A stretch of DNA of 58,036 bases. It comes from JBBRXJ01 sp038248505 (GTDB lineage Bacteria > Bacteroidota > Bacteroidia > Bacteroidales > JBBRXJ01). The notes beneath the pieces were generated by a model. That model searched no databases. It was not told the DNA's origin and saw nothing but the letters and a program-made list of their open reading frames with translations. The stretch spans positions 1 through 58,036 of the forward strand of contig JBBRXJ010000008.1 in the NCBI GenBank assembly GCA_038248505.1, in the 5' to 3' direction. Shown here one piece after another: positions 45,611 through 55,323 of the stretch (position 1 is its first letter; every line of letters starts with the position of its first letter). The position numbers were made by a program, and so were the translations under genes.

Positions 45611-47272
45611 ATGACTAAAATGAGAAAAAATGCGACGCTGAGCCTCACTGCGGTAATATTGGTAGTATCCTTGGGGTTTTATTCTTTCAAAAATGAATTT
45701 GAGTTTAAAATTCTAAAAAGCCTCGATATATTTTATTCGTTATTTCGTGAGGTAAACATGTTTTATGTTGATGATATTGATCCCGAGGAACTCATAAAAG
45801 CTGGAATTGATGGCATGTTGACTTCACTTGACCCCTATACCAATTACATAGAAGCTGAGGAAAAAGCCGATTTTCGTTTTCAAACTACAGGCGAATACGG
45901 GGGTATTGGAGCTTTAATTCGAAATAGTGGCGATTATATCATCATATCTGAACCATACAAAGGCTTTCCAGCAGATAAAGCGGGCCTAAAAGCAGGCGAT
46001 CGTATTATGGAAATTGATGGCAAAAACATGAAGGGTGTTGATAGCAAAATGATCAGTGAAAATTTAAAAGGACTTGCTGGAACTACTATAAATGTGAAAA
46101 TAGGAAGACCTTCCAAAGATACTATTTTTAATGTACAGCTTACACGTGAAAAAATCTCTATAAACAGCGTATCCTATTTTGGGATGTTAAATATTTCTGT
46201 TGGCTATATTAAACTCGATCGCTTTACAAAAGATGCCTATGGCGATATTAAAGCAGCTTTGGTTGATTTAAAAAACAAGCAAAAAGCAAAAGCAATTATT
46301 CTTGATTTGCGAAATAACCCAGGAGGATTGTTGAATGAAGCTATTGATATTAGTAGTTTATTTATAAATAAAGGTCAGACCGTTGTTACTACCAAAGGAC
46401 GATTAAAAAGCTATAATGAAGATTATAAAACTTCCCGCGAACCCGTTGATACGTCCATGCCTTTTGTGGTATTAATAAATGGTGCATCGGCCTCAGCTTC
46501 TGAAATTATTGCAGGCTGCATGCAAGATTTAGACCGTGCTGTAATTGTGGGCGAAAAATCCTACGGAAAGGGTTTGGTACAATCTACACGAATGTTAACT
46601 TATGATGCACAAGTAAAAATTACCACTGCACGTTATTACATACCTAGTGGTCGTTGCATTCAAGCTATCGATTATTCTCACAAGGACGCTTCGGGTCGTG
46701 CTAAAAAAGTACCTGATTCGTTAATAAAAGAATTTAAAACCCGCAATGGCCGTAGTATGAAAGATGCTGGGGGTATAATGCCCGATTTTCTTGTTGCTGC
46801 CGAAGAAATGAGCCCAATAACAATAAGTCTATATGCCAAAAATCACATTTTTGATTATTCCGTTTTATGGGCTTCACGTAATGATAGCATCCTTCATGAT
46901 ATTGATAAATTTAGTTTAACAGATGCTGATTTTAATAACTTTAAAGAATTTTTAAAAGATAAAGAATTTGATTATACATTGGAGAGCGAAGCCAAACTTA
47001 AGGAACTTATTAATGCTGCAAAAGAAGAAAAATATTATGACTTATCAAAAGAGGCTTTTAATACATTAGAGAAGAATTTGGTTCATGATAAATTCAAAGA
47101 TATGGAGGCATTCAAAAACGACATAATGGAATTATTACGCGAAGAGATTGTTTTAAAATATTACTATGAGAGTGGTTTTATTCGAAGCATTATATATAAT
47201 GATCCACAAGTAAAAAAATGCTTAGAGGTTTTAGCAAATGATGTTGAATATAAAAAAATGTTGAAAAAATAA
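45611..47272 (+). CDS. C-terminal processing peptidase (S41 family)
   Basis: The 553-aa protease has an N-terminal signal anchor, a PDZ domain (RFQTTGEYGGIGALIRN to KAGLKAGDRIMEIDG) and the serine-lysine catalytic core. The nucleophile is in LINGASASASEIIAG and the Lys in EKSYGKGLVQSTRM. It degrades or trims proteins in the periplasm by their C-termini. A TATTTTTG box lies at 45583-45590, just before the gene. The C-terminal helical extension (about 150 residues) is typical of the Bacteroidota form. Confidence 0.9.
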   Translation: MTKMRKNATLSLTAVILVVSLGFYSFKNEFEFKILKSLDIFYSLFREVNMFYVDDIDPEELIKAGIDGMLTSLDPYTNYIEAEEKADFRFQTTGEYGGIGALIRNSGDYIIISEPYKGFPADKAGLKAGDRIMEIDGKNMKGVDSKMISENLKGLAGTTINVKIGRPSKDTIFNVQLTREKISINSVSYFGMLNISVGYIKLDRFTKDAYGDIKAALVDLKNKQKAKAIILDLRNNPGGLLNEAIDISSLFINKGQTVVTTKGRLKSYNEDYKTSREPVDTSMPFVVLINGASASASEIIAGCMQDLDRAVIVGEKSYGKGLVQSTRMLTYDAQVKITTARYYIPSGRCIQAIDYSHKDASGRAKKVPDSLIKEFKTRNGRSMKDAGGIMPDFLVAAEEMSPITISLYAKNHIFDYSVLWASRNDSILHDIDKFSLTDADFNNFKEFLKDKEFDYTLESEAKLKELINAAKEEKYYDLSKEAFNTLEKNLVHDKFKDMEAFKNDIMELLREEIVLKYYYESGFIRSIIYNDPQVKKCLEVLANDVEYKKMLKK

Positions 47273-47407
47273 ATTTTATTTTTTCGTCTGGTTATTTAAA
47301 AATACCCGCGGGTACAACCAGTAGCTAAAGAACAAACAACTTCACATACCCTTATATAGGGATTGAACATATTAAATATATTCATAACAAAATAGAGTCC
47401 CTCTACT

Positions 47408-48178
47408 CTAACGAATGCTCTCAATAAATCGTTTTATACTCCCTCTCAAATTATCCGTTTGATCAATGGCGTTTACAAAAGCACTACCAATAATAGCGCC
47501 ATTTGAATAGTTGCAGGCCGTTTCAAATGAAACGCGATCAGATATTCCAAAGCCAATAATACAAGGTAATTTCAACTGCATATTTTTTATTCGTTCAAAA
47601 TAACTGATCTGATTATTTTGAATGCCACTCTTTGAACCAGTTACAGAACTAGATGAAACCAAGTAGATAAAGCCTGAAGAAGATTCTGAAATTTTTACAA
47701 CTCTATCTGGAGTTGTTTGCGGAGATACTAACATTATATTATGTAAACCATTCTTTTCAAATATCGATTTATATTCGCACATATATTCATCCAACGGAAG
47801 ATCGGGAATAATGATACCATCAATACCCGTTTCGGAAGCCATTTTGCAAAACTTCTCAACACCAAATTGCATCACTGGGTTTAAATAACCCATAAGTACT
47901 AGTGGTATTTTTACATCTTTACGAATATCTCTGAGCTGTTCAAAAAGTTTAGTTATGGTCATGCCATTTGCCAAAGCTTTCTGACTACTTTGCTGGATTA
48001 CGGGCCCATCAGCCATCGGATCTGAAAATGGCATTCCAATTTCAATCATATCAATACCAGACTTCTCAAGTTCACGAATGATTAATGCCGTATCATTTAA
48101 TCCTGGATGACCAGCAGTAAAGTAAATTGATAAAACATTACTAGCTTTTAATTTGAACAAATCATTTATCCTATTCAT
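47408..48178 (-). CDS. trpA: Tryptophan synthase alpha subunit
   Basis: The 256-aa TIM-barrel subunit splits indole-3-glycerol phosphate to indole. Catalytic Glu in MIEIGMPFSDPMADGP and Asp in GIDGIIIPDLPLDEY are both present, and FIYLVSSSSVTGSK and IGFGISDRV bind phosphate. It is the last gene of the operon. Confidence 0.95.
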   Translation of the reverse strand: MNRINDLFKLKASNVLSIYFTAGHPGLNDTALIIRELEKSGIDMIEIGMPFSDPMADGPVIQQSSQKALANGMTITKLFEQLRDIRKDVKIPLVLMGYLNPVMQFGVEKFCKMASETGIDGIIIPDLPLDEYMCEYKSIFEKNGLHNIMLVSPQTTPDRVVKISESSSGFIYLVSSSSVTGSKSGIQNNQISYFERIKNMQLKLPCIIGFGISDRVSFETACNYSNGAIIGSAFVNAIDQTDNLRGSIKRFIESIR

Positions 48179-48275
48179 ATCTTTATTATTAAATCAATAA
48201 ATACCAAAAAAATAAATGAATAATTTATAACAATCATCTATTTTCCATTCATCCCCATCTTCTCAACTAATTTTA

Positions 48276-49451
48276 TCACATATTTCCTATATACGTTTCC
48301 ATATCCTTATCTCCGCGCCCTGAAATATTTACCACAACAACATCATCAGCATTAAAAATTATTTTTTCAAGCGCAGCAAGTGCATGCGATGACTCTAATG
48401 CAGGTATAATTCCTTCCAAACGTGTCAAAGTAAATGCAGCATCCAAAGCCTCTTCGTCTGTGGCATTTAAAAAGGAAGCGCGTCGTTTTTCATGCAGATG
48501 AGAATGCAGAGGTCCAATACCAGGATAATCAAGACCTGCAGAGATGGAATAGGGCTCTGTTATTTGTCCATCGGCATCTTGCATTAGCATAGTCTTACTA
48601 CCGTGTATTATACCTATATGCCCTAAAACCATGGTAGCAGCACTTTCACCAGTATCAACTCCTTTTCCTGATGCTTCTACTGCAACTAATTTTACATGCA
48701 AACGATCAAGATAATGATAAAAAATACCAGCAGCATTACTACCTCCACCAACACAGGCAATAATATAATTCGGATCACTGCTCCCTGTTTTTTCTTTCAA
48801 CTGTACTAATAATTCTTCGCTAATAACTGACTGCAAACGGGCAACCATATCAGGATACGGATGTGGTCCAACTACTGAACCAATGATATAATAGGTGTCA
48901 ATTGGATTATTGATCCAATCACGTATGGCTTCATTAGTAGCATCTTTAAGCGTTTTATTACCACTGTGAACGGGTACTACTTTGGCACCAAGCATTTTCA
49001 TTTTTGATACATTTGGTGCTTGACGGTTCACATCAGTATCACCCATATACACAATACATTCAAGTCCCATAAGAGCGCAAACAGTCGCCGTTGCTACACC
49101 ATGCTGCCCTGCTCCTGTTTCAGCAATAATACGGGTTTTACCAAGTCGTTTGGCAATTAAAATTTGACCAATAGTGTTATTTAACTTATGGGAGCCTGTA
49201 TGATTTAAATCCTCTCGCTTTAAAAATATTTTCGTTTTATATTTTTGCGACATGCGTTTTGCAAAATACAGAGGAGAAGGACGTCCAGCATAATCGCGTA
49301 GTAAGGAATAATATTCCTTACTAAAATCATCTGATGCTAATATCTGCAAATATTGACGTTTTAACTCATCCACATTAGGAAAAAGCATCTCGGGAATATA
49401 AGCTCCACCAAACTGGCCATAAAAGCCCTTGTCGTTTACTTGAAAATTCAT
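48276..49451 (-). CDS. trpB: Tryptophan synthase beta subunit
   Basis: The 391-aa PLP enzyme joins indole and serine to make tryptophan. The PLP lysine lies in LKREDLNHTGSHKLNNTIGQ, the substrate loop is IAETGAGQHGVATATV and the phosphate loop is CVGGGSNAAGIFYHY. It follows trpF in the operon after 30 bp and is intact. Confidence 0.96.
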   Translation of the reverse strand: MNFQVNDKGFYGQFGGAYIPEMLFPNVDELKRQYLQILASDDFSKEYYSLLRDYAGRPSPLYFAKRMSQKYKTKIFLKREDLNHTGSHKLNNTIGQILIAKRLGKTRIIAETGAGQHGVATATVCALMGLECIVYMGDTDVNRQAPNVSKMKMLGAKVVPVHSGNKTLKDATNEAIRDWINNPIDTYYIIGSVVGPHPYPDMVARLQSVISEELLVQLKEKTGSSDPNYIIACVGGGSNAAGIFYHYLDRLHVKLVAVEASGKGVDTGESAATMVLGHIGIIHGSKTMLMQDADGQITEPYSISAGLDYPGIGPLHSHLHEKRRASFLNATDEEALDAAFTLTRLEGIIPALESSHALAALEKIIFNADDVVVVNISGRGDKDMETYIGNM

Positions 49452-49481
49452 AATAATAGATTTACTTTTAAACGTAAAAAA

Positions 49482-50123
49482 TTAATTTATATTTAATGAT
49501 GTCAAAAATTGTTTAAGTAATTTAATATTTTTTCTTCCTGCTTCAATTTCAAATTTGCTGTTAAGATCAATGGCGTAGAGCAAAGGCATTTTGCAAGAGG
49601 CCAAGGCTTTTGCATCATGTAGGCCAATTCCGCCACTTAGAAAAAAAGGCTTTTGGTGTGAGATAGTACTTAATATATTCCAATCAAACTTTTGTCCGGA
49701 TCCCCCAAATGACATTGTATCTGTATCAAAAAGATAATAATCACATACTGAATTATACATTTCAATCGATTCAAAATTAAATGCAGCGCTTATCCTAAAT
49801 GCTTTTATTATTGGTATTTTATTGTCCTTGAGCTGCCGACAATAATCTACATTTTCATTCCCATGTAATTGAACATAACTAAAATTATACTCAAAATAAA
49901 TACGTTTTACAATTTCAATATCTTCATCAACAAAAACAGCAACTTTTGCTATTGAATTTGGAATTAAAGATATGAGTTCGCTCGAAATAATTTTCCCAAC
50001 ATAACGCGCAGAACGTTTATAGAATATGAACCCTATAAAATCAGGATCTAAATCAACCAACTGGCTGATGTTATCGCGATGCATCATTCCGCATACTTTT
50101 ATTCTAATACCTTTTAACGACAT
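49482..50123 (-). CDS. trpF: Phosphoribosylanthranilate isomerase
   Basis: The 213-aa TIM-barrel enzyme carries IRIKVCGMMHRDNISQLVD with the active-site Cys and DFIGFIFYKRSARYVG; the catalytic Asp is in YLFDTDTMSFGGSGQKFDW, and PFFLSGGIGLHDA follows. The substrate is phosphoribosylanthranilate. Confidence 0.94.
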   Translation of the reverse strand: MSLKGIRIKVCGMMHRDNISQLVDLDPDFIGFIFYKRSARYVGKIISSELISLIPNSIAKVAVFVDEDIEIVKRIYFEYNFSYVQLHGNENVDYCRQLKDNKIPIIKAFRISAAFNFESIEMYNSVCDYYLFDTDTMSFGGSGQKFDWNILSTISHQKPFFLSGGIGLHDAKALASCKMPLLYAIDLNSKFEIEAGRKNIKLLKQFLTSLNIN

Positions 50124-50280
50124 TTGCTCTAAAATACACTATAATATTGATTTATAAAAATAAATGCTCTGTAAAAACTGTTATTACAGAACTATAAAAC
50201 AAGTATGCAAATAACAGTAATAAAACATGCCAAATATAAGCCTAATGACCTAAACCCATTAACAAATATGGATATATAAG

Positions 50281-51078
50281 CTATAAGCTAACTAAAATCT
50301 CATCAATAAATGCTTTGCAAGCATCAGGCGGATTAGCACTCTTCATAAAGGCAGTTCCAACCAGAAAGCCCCTAAAACCATGCTGTCTTAAACTTATAAC
50401 AGATGATGCACTTTTTATACCGCTTTCAGAGACTTTTATGAATTGATCTGGTATTTTTGTAGCCAATTCAATTGATGTATTGATATCAACGTTGAAACTA
50501 GCCAAATTACGATTGTTAACACCGACCATATCAACAGAAGTACATATACTATTAAGTTCTGTAGCATCATGAACTTCAAGAAGCACCTCCATGCTTAACG
50601 AATGAGCAAAGTTTGCGAGCCTATCAATAACCTTCGCATCTAAACATGCTGCAATTAATAAAATTGCATCAGCTCCTATTGCTTTTGCTTCTATAATTTG
50701 ATACTCATCAACAATAAAATCCTTCCGTATTATAGGTACATTATTATGTAAGCGAGCTTGAATTAAATCACCCGTATCGCCACCAAAAAATTCATTATCG
50801 GTAAGCACGGAAAGCGCAGATGCTCCTGCATGAACATAGCCTTGGGTAACTTCATCAACCAGCACGTCATTATTAATTACCTTCTCTGATGGCGATTTGC
50901 GTTTAAATTCGGCAATTACCCCAGTAGGCGATGTCTCAAGCGCTTTACGCATTGAAAAAGTAGGTCTATTAAACATGGATAGTCTTTTAAGATCACTCGC
51001 TGGGATCTTTATCTTAGCCTCTGCAACCTCAAGCCTTTTATGTGCTATAATTTTTTCAAGAATATTCATTGGGTACAA
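50281..51078 (-). CDS. trpC: Indole-3-glycerol phosphate synthase
   Basis: This 265-aa TIM-barrel enzyme closes the indole ring. Catalytic Lys lies in AEFKRKSPSEKVINNDV and IIRKDFIVDEYQI; GVNNRNLASFNVDINTS and KVSESGIKSASSV bind phosphate. The start at 51078 (MYPMNILEKII) or the Met 3 codons further on are both possible. It is separated from trpF by 157 bp and from trpD by 236 bp of AT-rich gap, so an internal promoter is possible. Confidence 0.94.
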   Translation of the reverse strand: MYPMNILEKIIAHKRLEVAEAKIKIPASDLKRLSMFNRPTFSMRKALETSPTGVIAEFKRKSPSEKVINNDVLVDEVTQGYVHAGASALSVLTDNEFFGGDTGDLIQARLHNNVPIIRKDFIVDEYQIIEAKAIGADAILLIAACLDAKVIDRLANFAHSLSMEVLLEVHDATELNSICTSVDMVGVNNRNLASFNVDINTSIELATKIPDQFIKVSESGIKSASSVISLRQHGFRGFLVGTAFMKSANPPDACKAFIDEILVSL

Positions 51079-51314
51079 TTATTAATAAAATTAAAATTAC
51101 CAAAATTCATTCACAGCATATCCTTCTCTAATAGTAAGAGAAAAGTACTTAATATTAAAAATAAAAAACTTTTTTCCGCATTCATCTATATCAATACTAA
51201 AAATGTTTTATACCTTCAATACGTTTTTAATAAACCTAATCTACGCTCTCTCCTCCGTGGTGAAAAAACACCTCGATAATACTACTATAATAACGAATAG
51301 TACTATCAATAAAA

Positions 51315-52313
51315 CTACACTTCTGAAAGCTCTATTAATTTTTTAAACTTTATTAATGCATTTCCCGAATCTAGAGATTCTGATGCCATTTGAAGAGCAT
51401 TTTCAATTGATAAAGCACCATCTAAACATCTTAAAGCAAAAGCAGAATTTGCCATTAAAACATTTTTTTGCGCGCAAGTACCTTTACCTTCAAGAATATT
51501 AATAAAAACTTTTGCTGCTTCTTCAACGGTTACACCACCAAAGATATCAGCGGGCGTAACAACAGACAAACCAATCTCAGCGGGTTTAATAATACGTTCT
51601 TCGTTTCGTGAGAAAACTTTAAAATCGCCAGTAAGTGATATTTCATCATAGCCATCAAGTGAATGGATGATATAATAATTTTTTGCGCTCTGCTGATAAA
51701 TATAATTGTAAAGACGCGCTACATATAGTGAAAAAACACCTACTACTTGATTGTTCGGAAACGATGGATTTACCATAGGTCCAAGCATATTAAAAAATGT
51801 TTTTACACGCAAACTTTTACGCACAGGGGCTACATTTTTCATGGCTGGATTAAAGAGAGGTGCATGCATAAAACAAATATTTGCTTGGTCAATTTGTTTT
51901 TTTAATACCGAAACATCATTTGTAAATTTATAACCATAGTACTCCAAAACATTTGACGATCCGCAGGATGAAGAAACACTATAATTGCCATGTTTAGCAA
52001 CTTTTCCGCCAGCCCCAGCAACAACAAATGAAGTTAATGTAGAAATATTAAAAGTATTTTTCTCATCACCCCCTGTTCCACATAAATCAATAGTATTAAA
52101 ATCTGATAAATCAACTGGTATGCATAGTTCAAGTAATGCATCCCTGAATCCGGCTAGCTCCTCAGCAGTAATACTTCGCATCAGATAAACAGTAATAAAA
52201 CTAGCAATCTCCGAATCATTATATGTGCCCTGAGCAATCTTACTTAACACCGTCTTAGCATCGTCGCGTGTTAAGGATTTTTGATCAAATAAAAAATTTA
52301 AAATCTCCTTCAT
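51315..52313 (-). CDS. trpD: Anthranilate phosphoribosyltransferase
   Basis: The 332-aa enzyme has the PRPP-binding loop DLCGTGGDEKNTFNISTLTS, the KHGNYSVSSSCGSSNVLEYY motif, FMHAPLFNPAMKNVAPVRK, and LDGYDEISLTG. It adds the ribosyl group to anthranilate. Confidence 0.95.
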   Translation of the reverse strand: MKEILNFLFDQKSLTRDDAKTVLSKIAQGTYNDSEIASFITVYLMRSITAEELAGFRDALLELCIPVDLSDFNTIDLCGTGGDEKNTFNISTLTSFVVAGAGGKVAKHGNYSVSSSCGSSNVLEYYGYKFTNDVSVLKKQIDQANICFMHAPLFNPAMKNVAPVRKSLRVKTFFNMLGPMVNPSFPNNQVVGVFSLYVARLYNYIYQQSAKNYYIIHSLDGYDEISLTGDFKVFSRNEERIIKPAEIGLSVVTPADIFGGVTVEEAAKVFINILEGKGTCAQKNVLMANSAFALRCLDGALSIENALQMASESLDSGNALIKFKKLIELSEV

Positions 52314-52364
52314 AAAATAGTTTTATTTAATACTTTGTAAAAATAAAATAAAGCCGTTTTGCAA

Positions 52365-52937
52365 TTATTTAACCCTTAGCGAGCCACGAAATCCACGAGC
52401 GGCATAGTAAGCAGAGGTCGTATTATAATAGACAAAAATCTTCCCATAGTGATAATTAGCGAAAAGTGCGCCTCCCAGTTTTCGAATCTCAGTCGGTGTT
52501 TTCACCCAGCTAGATGTTTTCTTATCTATAGGTTCAAGCTTTTGTAATTCCTTATATTGTTCTTCTGTTAAAAGTTCAATGCCCATGGCAAAAGCCATAT
52601 CAATCGCATTGTTTTTTAGTTTATTTTCTTTCCTTGAGTCTAAAGCTTCACGATCGTAACAAACACTTCTTCGGCCAATTGGACTTTCTTCTGAACAATC
52701 ATAAAAAATATATTCATCCGTCATCTTATCGTAATCTACAACATCGGGTTCTCCACCCGTTATTTCCATTTCATGAAGCGACCAAAGTTTTTCAGTATTA
52801 GACTCTAACTTAATTAGCACTTTTCTCCACTCAAGACTTTTATGACGTTTCTTGTTCAACTCAAAACGTTTTTCTAATGTGAAGAAAAGTTCATTTCTCT
52901 GTTTAGATGACAATATCTTTTTATCAGCCTCTTTCAT
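52365..52937 (-). CDS. DUF4256 family protein within the trp operon
   Basis: This 190-aa protein matches DUF4256: LEKRFELNKKRHKSLEW, GGEPDVVDYDKMTDEYIFYD, ESPIGRRSVCYDREALDSRK, SSWVKTPTEIRKLGGALFAN and YYAARGFRGSLRV. The family function is unknown. It is placed between trpG and trpD, 51 bp from trpD and 73 bp from trpG, on the same strand, so it is probably co-transcribed. It could be an accidental guest or take part in tryptophan-linked metabolism. Confidence 0.88.
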   Translation of the reverse strand: MKEADKKILSSKQRNELFFTLEKRFELNKKRHKSLEWRKVLIKLESNTEKLWSLHEMEITGGEPDVVDYDKMTDEYIFYDCSEESPIGRRSVCYDREALDSRKENKLKNNAIDMAFAMGIELLTEEQYKELQKLEPIDKKTSSWVKTPTEIRKLGGALFANYHYGKIFVYYNTTSAYYAARGFRGSLRVK

Positions 52938-53010
52938 AAATGATATTTATTATTATATCTACATGGAAATATATCCTCTCTCCTATTCGGTCGGGCTATC
53001 AATTCTTCAA

Positions 53011-53577
53011 TTACTTCCCAATCCAATTCACCAAAATCTTATACCCTTCAGGAGTAAGAACCGATTCAGGATGAAACTGTAGCCCTCGTACATCATGATA
53101 TTTATGACGTAAAGCCATAATACGACCTTCGGCATCTTCGGCTAAAATTTCAATGCAATCAGGTAAATGCTCCTTGCTGACAATCCACGAATGATATCGT
53201 CCACCCTCAATAGTTTTGTTTAAACCTTCAAACATTCTATCGTCCTTTAAAATATGAACTGGCATGGCTACTCCATGAAACACCGTATTCATATTGGTTA
53301 GTGTAGCACCATAAACTTCTCCAATAGCCTGATGTCCGAGACATACGCCTAAAATACTTTTGGTAGCACCATATCGTGCAATAATGGCTTTCATAATTCC
53401 GGCCTCATCTGGTACTCCAGGACCTGGTGACAAAATTATTTTATCATAATTACCAACCTCATCCAATGAAATTTTATCATTACGAAACACATCAATTGTT
53501 GTTCCTGTTATTTGTTGCACATAATGCACCAAATTATAAGTAAACGAATCGTAATTGTCAATCATTAATGTTTTCAT
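53011..53577 (-). CDS. trpG: Anthranilate synthase glutamine amidotransferase subunit
   Basis: The 188-aa class I glutamine amidotransferase has Cys79 in LGVCLGHQAIGEVYG and the His169-Glu171 dyad in GLQFHPESVL, with the LSPGPGVPDEAG oxyanion loop. It gives ammonia to TrpE. The trpE gene ends 13 bp upstream. Confidence 0.95.
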   Translation of the reverse strand: MKTLMIDNYDSFTYNLVHYVQQITGTTIDVFRNDKISLDEVGNYDKIILSPGPGVPDEAGIMKAIIARYGATKSILGVCLGHQAIGEVYGATLTNMNTVFHGVAMPVHILKDDRMFEGLNKTIEGGRYHSWIVSKEHLPDCIEILAEDAEGRIMALRHKYHDVRGLQFHPESVLTPEGYKILVNWIGK

Positions 53578-53589
53578 CTTTTTTTTTCT

Positions 53590-54993
53590 TTAAATATTTT
53601 TAGCCATTTCAATAGCACGTTTCAATGCTGCTAATTTATTATTTACCTCAGCTAATTCGTTTTCTTCCACCGAAGCAACAACAACTCCAGCACCTGCCTG
53701 ATAATAAAGAGTATTATCTTTACTCATAAAAGAACGAATCATAATAGCATGGTTAATATCGCCATTTAATCGAATCACCCCTATGGAGCCACCATAAAAA
53801 CCACGAGCTTTATTTTCATACTTATCAATCAACTGCATAGCTTTAAATTTAGGGGCACCTGAAAGTGTTCCTGCAGGAAAAGATTCTGCCATAATAGCTA
53901 AAGTATCGGCATCTTTAGGAAGTTCTCCCGATACTTTTGAGACCATATGCAGCACATGAGAATAAAACTGTATCTCCCTAAATTTCTCTACTTTTACGCC
54001 ACTGGTGGTACGACTCAAATCATTTCGAGCCAAGTCAACCAACATAATGTGTTCCGAATTTTCCTTCGGATCCTTTGATAACTGCTCAGCCAATTCTTGA
54101 TCTTTCAAATCGTCGCCAGTGCGTTTAAATGTACCTGCAATAGGATTTATATAAGCTTTGCCTCCCTTAATCTCTATCTGTGTTTCGGGCGATGAACCAA
54201 ATATTCGATAACTTCCATAATCAAAATAAAATAAATATGGTGAAGGGTTTATTGATCGCAAACTACGATAAACATTAAAATCATCGCCTTGAAATTGTTG
54301 AGAAAATTGACGTGACAAAACAATTTGAAAAACATCACCACGTAAACAATGCTCCTTTCCTTTTTGAACCATGTGTTTATATTGTTCATCTGTTAAGTTG
54401 CTCGTTTCACTTCCCTTTGGACTGAATGTATAACTGGCAAAATTACGACTAAAAATAAGCGAAATGATATGATCCATTTTACTTCTTTGTCCTTCAAAAA
54501 GATTTTCTATTAGAAATAGTTCATTACGAAAATGATTTATTGCAATAATATATCTATAAAAATTAAAACGTAATTCAGGGATTTTCTCGGCTTCTGGTTT
54601 TGGTGAAGTAAACTTAAGATCCTCAAAATACTGCACGGCGTCATATCCACAATAACCAAAAATACCGTCTATTACGGGTTTTTCGTTATTGCCAATTACA
54701 AATGCTTTAGAAAAATCATGAAGACTTTTTAACACCTCATGGCGATCCTTGGCTTGATAACTTTCGCTAAACCCATCGGGCATACTTATTTTTACCTTCA
54801 TATCTTCAGCACTAAACTCAGCTACTGGCTCCAAGCCAATAAACGAAAAGCTATTTGAATGACTATGATAGTCGGAGCTTTCGAGCAAAATTGCGTTGGG
54901 AAAGGTATCACGTACCTTAAGGTAAATACTCACTGGGGTTATTGTGTCAGCAAGTATTGTTTTTAAAACGGGAGTGAAGGAATATTTTTTCAT
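53590..54993 (-). CDS. trpE: Anthranilate synthase component I
   Basis: The 467-aa chorismate-using enzyme has the tryptophan feedback site LLESSDYHSHSN at about 36-47 and the catalytic segments AGTFKRTGDDLKDQELAEQL, EHIMLVDLARNDLSRT and ESFPAGTLSGAPKFKAM. It is the first structural gene, about 150 bp downstream of the attenuator hairpin. Confidence 0.96.
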   Translation of the reverse strand: MKKYSFTPVLKTILADTITPVSIYLKVRDTFPNAILLESSDYHSHSNSFSFIGLEPVAEFSAEDMKVKISMPDGFSESYQAKDRHEVLKSLHDFSKAFVIGNNEKPVIDGIFGYCGYDAVQYFEDLKFTSPKPEAEKIPELRFNFYRYIIAINHFRNELFLIENLFEGQRSKMDHIISLIFSRNFASYTFSPKGSETSNLTDEQYKHMVQKGKEHCLRGDVFQIVLSRQFSQQFQGDDFNVYRSLRSINPSPYLFYFDYGSYRIFGSSPETQIEIKGGKAYINPIAGTFKRTGDDLKDQELAEQLSKDPKENSEHIMLVDLARNDLSRTTSGVKVEKFREIQFYSHVLHMVSKVSGELPKDADTLAIMAESFPAGTLSGAPKFKAMQLIDKYENKARGFYGGSIGVIRLNGDINHAIMIRSFMSKDNTLYYQAGAGVVVASVEENELAEVNNKLAALKRAIEMAKNI

Positions 54994-55139
54994 GTTACTT
55001 TTTTTTCATTGTTACTCTTCATCATTATTATTCGACTTCGCTGGGGTCGCATGTTTTCTTCTTTTCGTTTGCTAAAAATATTCAATTTATCTGGTATTGC
55101 TTATATCTCATTAAACCCTCTGCACAAAATATATAAAAC

Positions 55140-55169
55140 AAAAAAGGCTTACCGTGATTCGGTAAGCCT
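55140..55169 (-). terminator. trp attenuator hairpin
   Basis: On the minus strand AGGCTTACCG pairs with CGGTAAGCCT around a five-base loop and is followed by TTTTTTG. This is an intrinsic terminator placed between the leader peptide gene and trpE. Upstream ACCG and CGGT blocks in the leader (AACCGTGCGGTGG) could form the competing pairing. Confidence 0.85.
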
Positions 55170-55201
55170 CTTAATATTGTATTAGTCAATTATAAATAGG
55201 T

Positions 55202-55252
55202 CTATGCCACCGCACGGTTTTTAACGCAAGCTAAGTGCCACCACCAATTCAT
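55202..55252 (-). CDS. trpL: Tryptophan operon leader peptide
   Basis: The 16-codon ORF (ATG complementary to 55250-55252, TAG at 55202-55204) encodes MNWWWHLACVKNRAVA with three tandem Trp codons at positions 3-5. It lies between the promoter and the terminator hairpin. Ribosome stalling at the Trp codons when Trp-tRNA is scarce would favour the antiterminator form, the classic attenuation scheme. The ORF is too short for ordinary gene finders. Confidence 0.88.
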   Translation of the reverse strand: MNWWWHLACVKNRAVA

Positions 55253-55293
55253 ATTTAAAATATTCTGTTTCATTTTTGTAATATATCTTATTG

Positions 55294-55323
55294 CAAATAT
55301 AAATAAAATATAATAAATAGCAA
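55294..55323 (-). promoter_or_regulatory. trp operon promoter
   Basis: Minus-strand TTG (complement of 55321-55323), 19 bases, then TATATTTG (complement of 55294-55301): an exact match to the phylum consensus. Transcription would start about 35 bases before the leader ATG. Confidence 0.7.
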
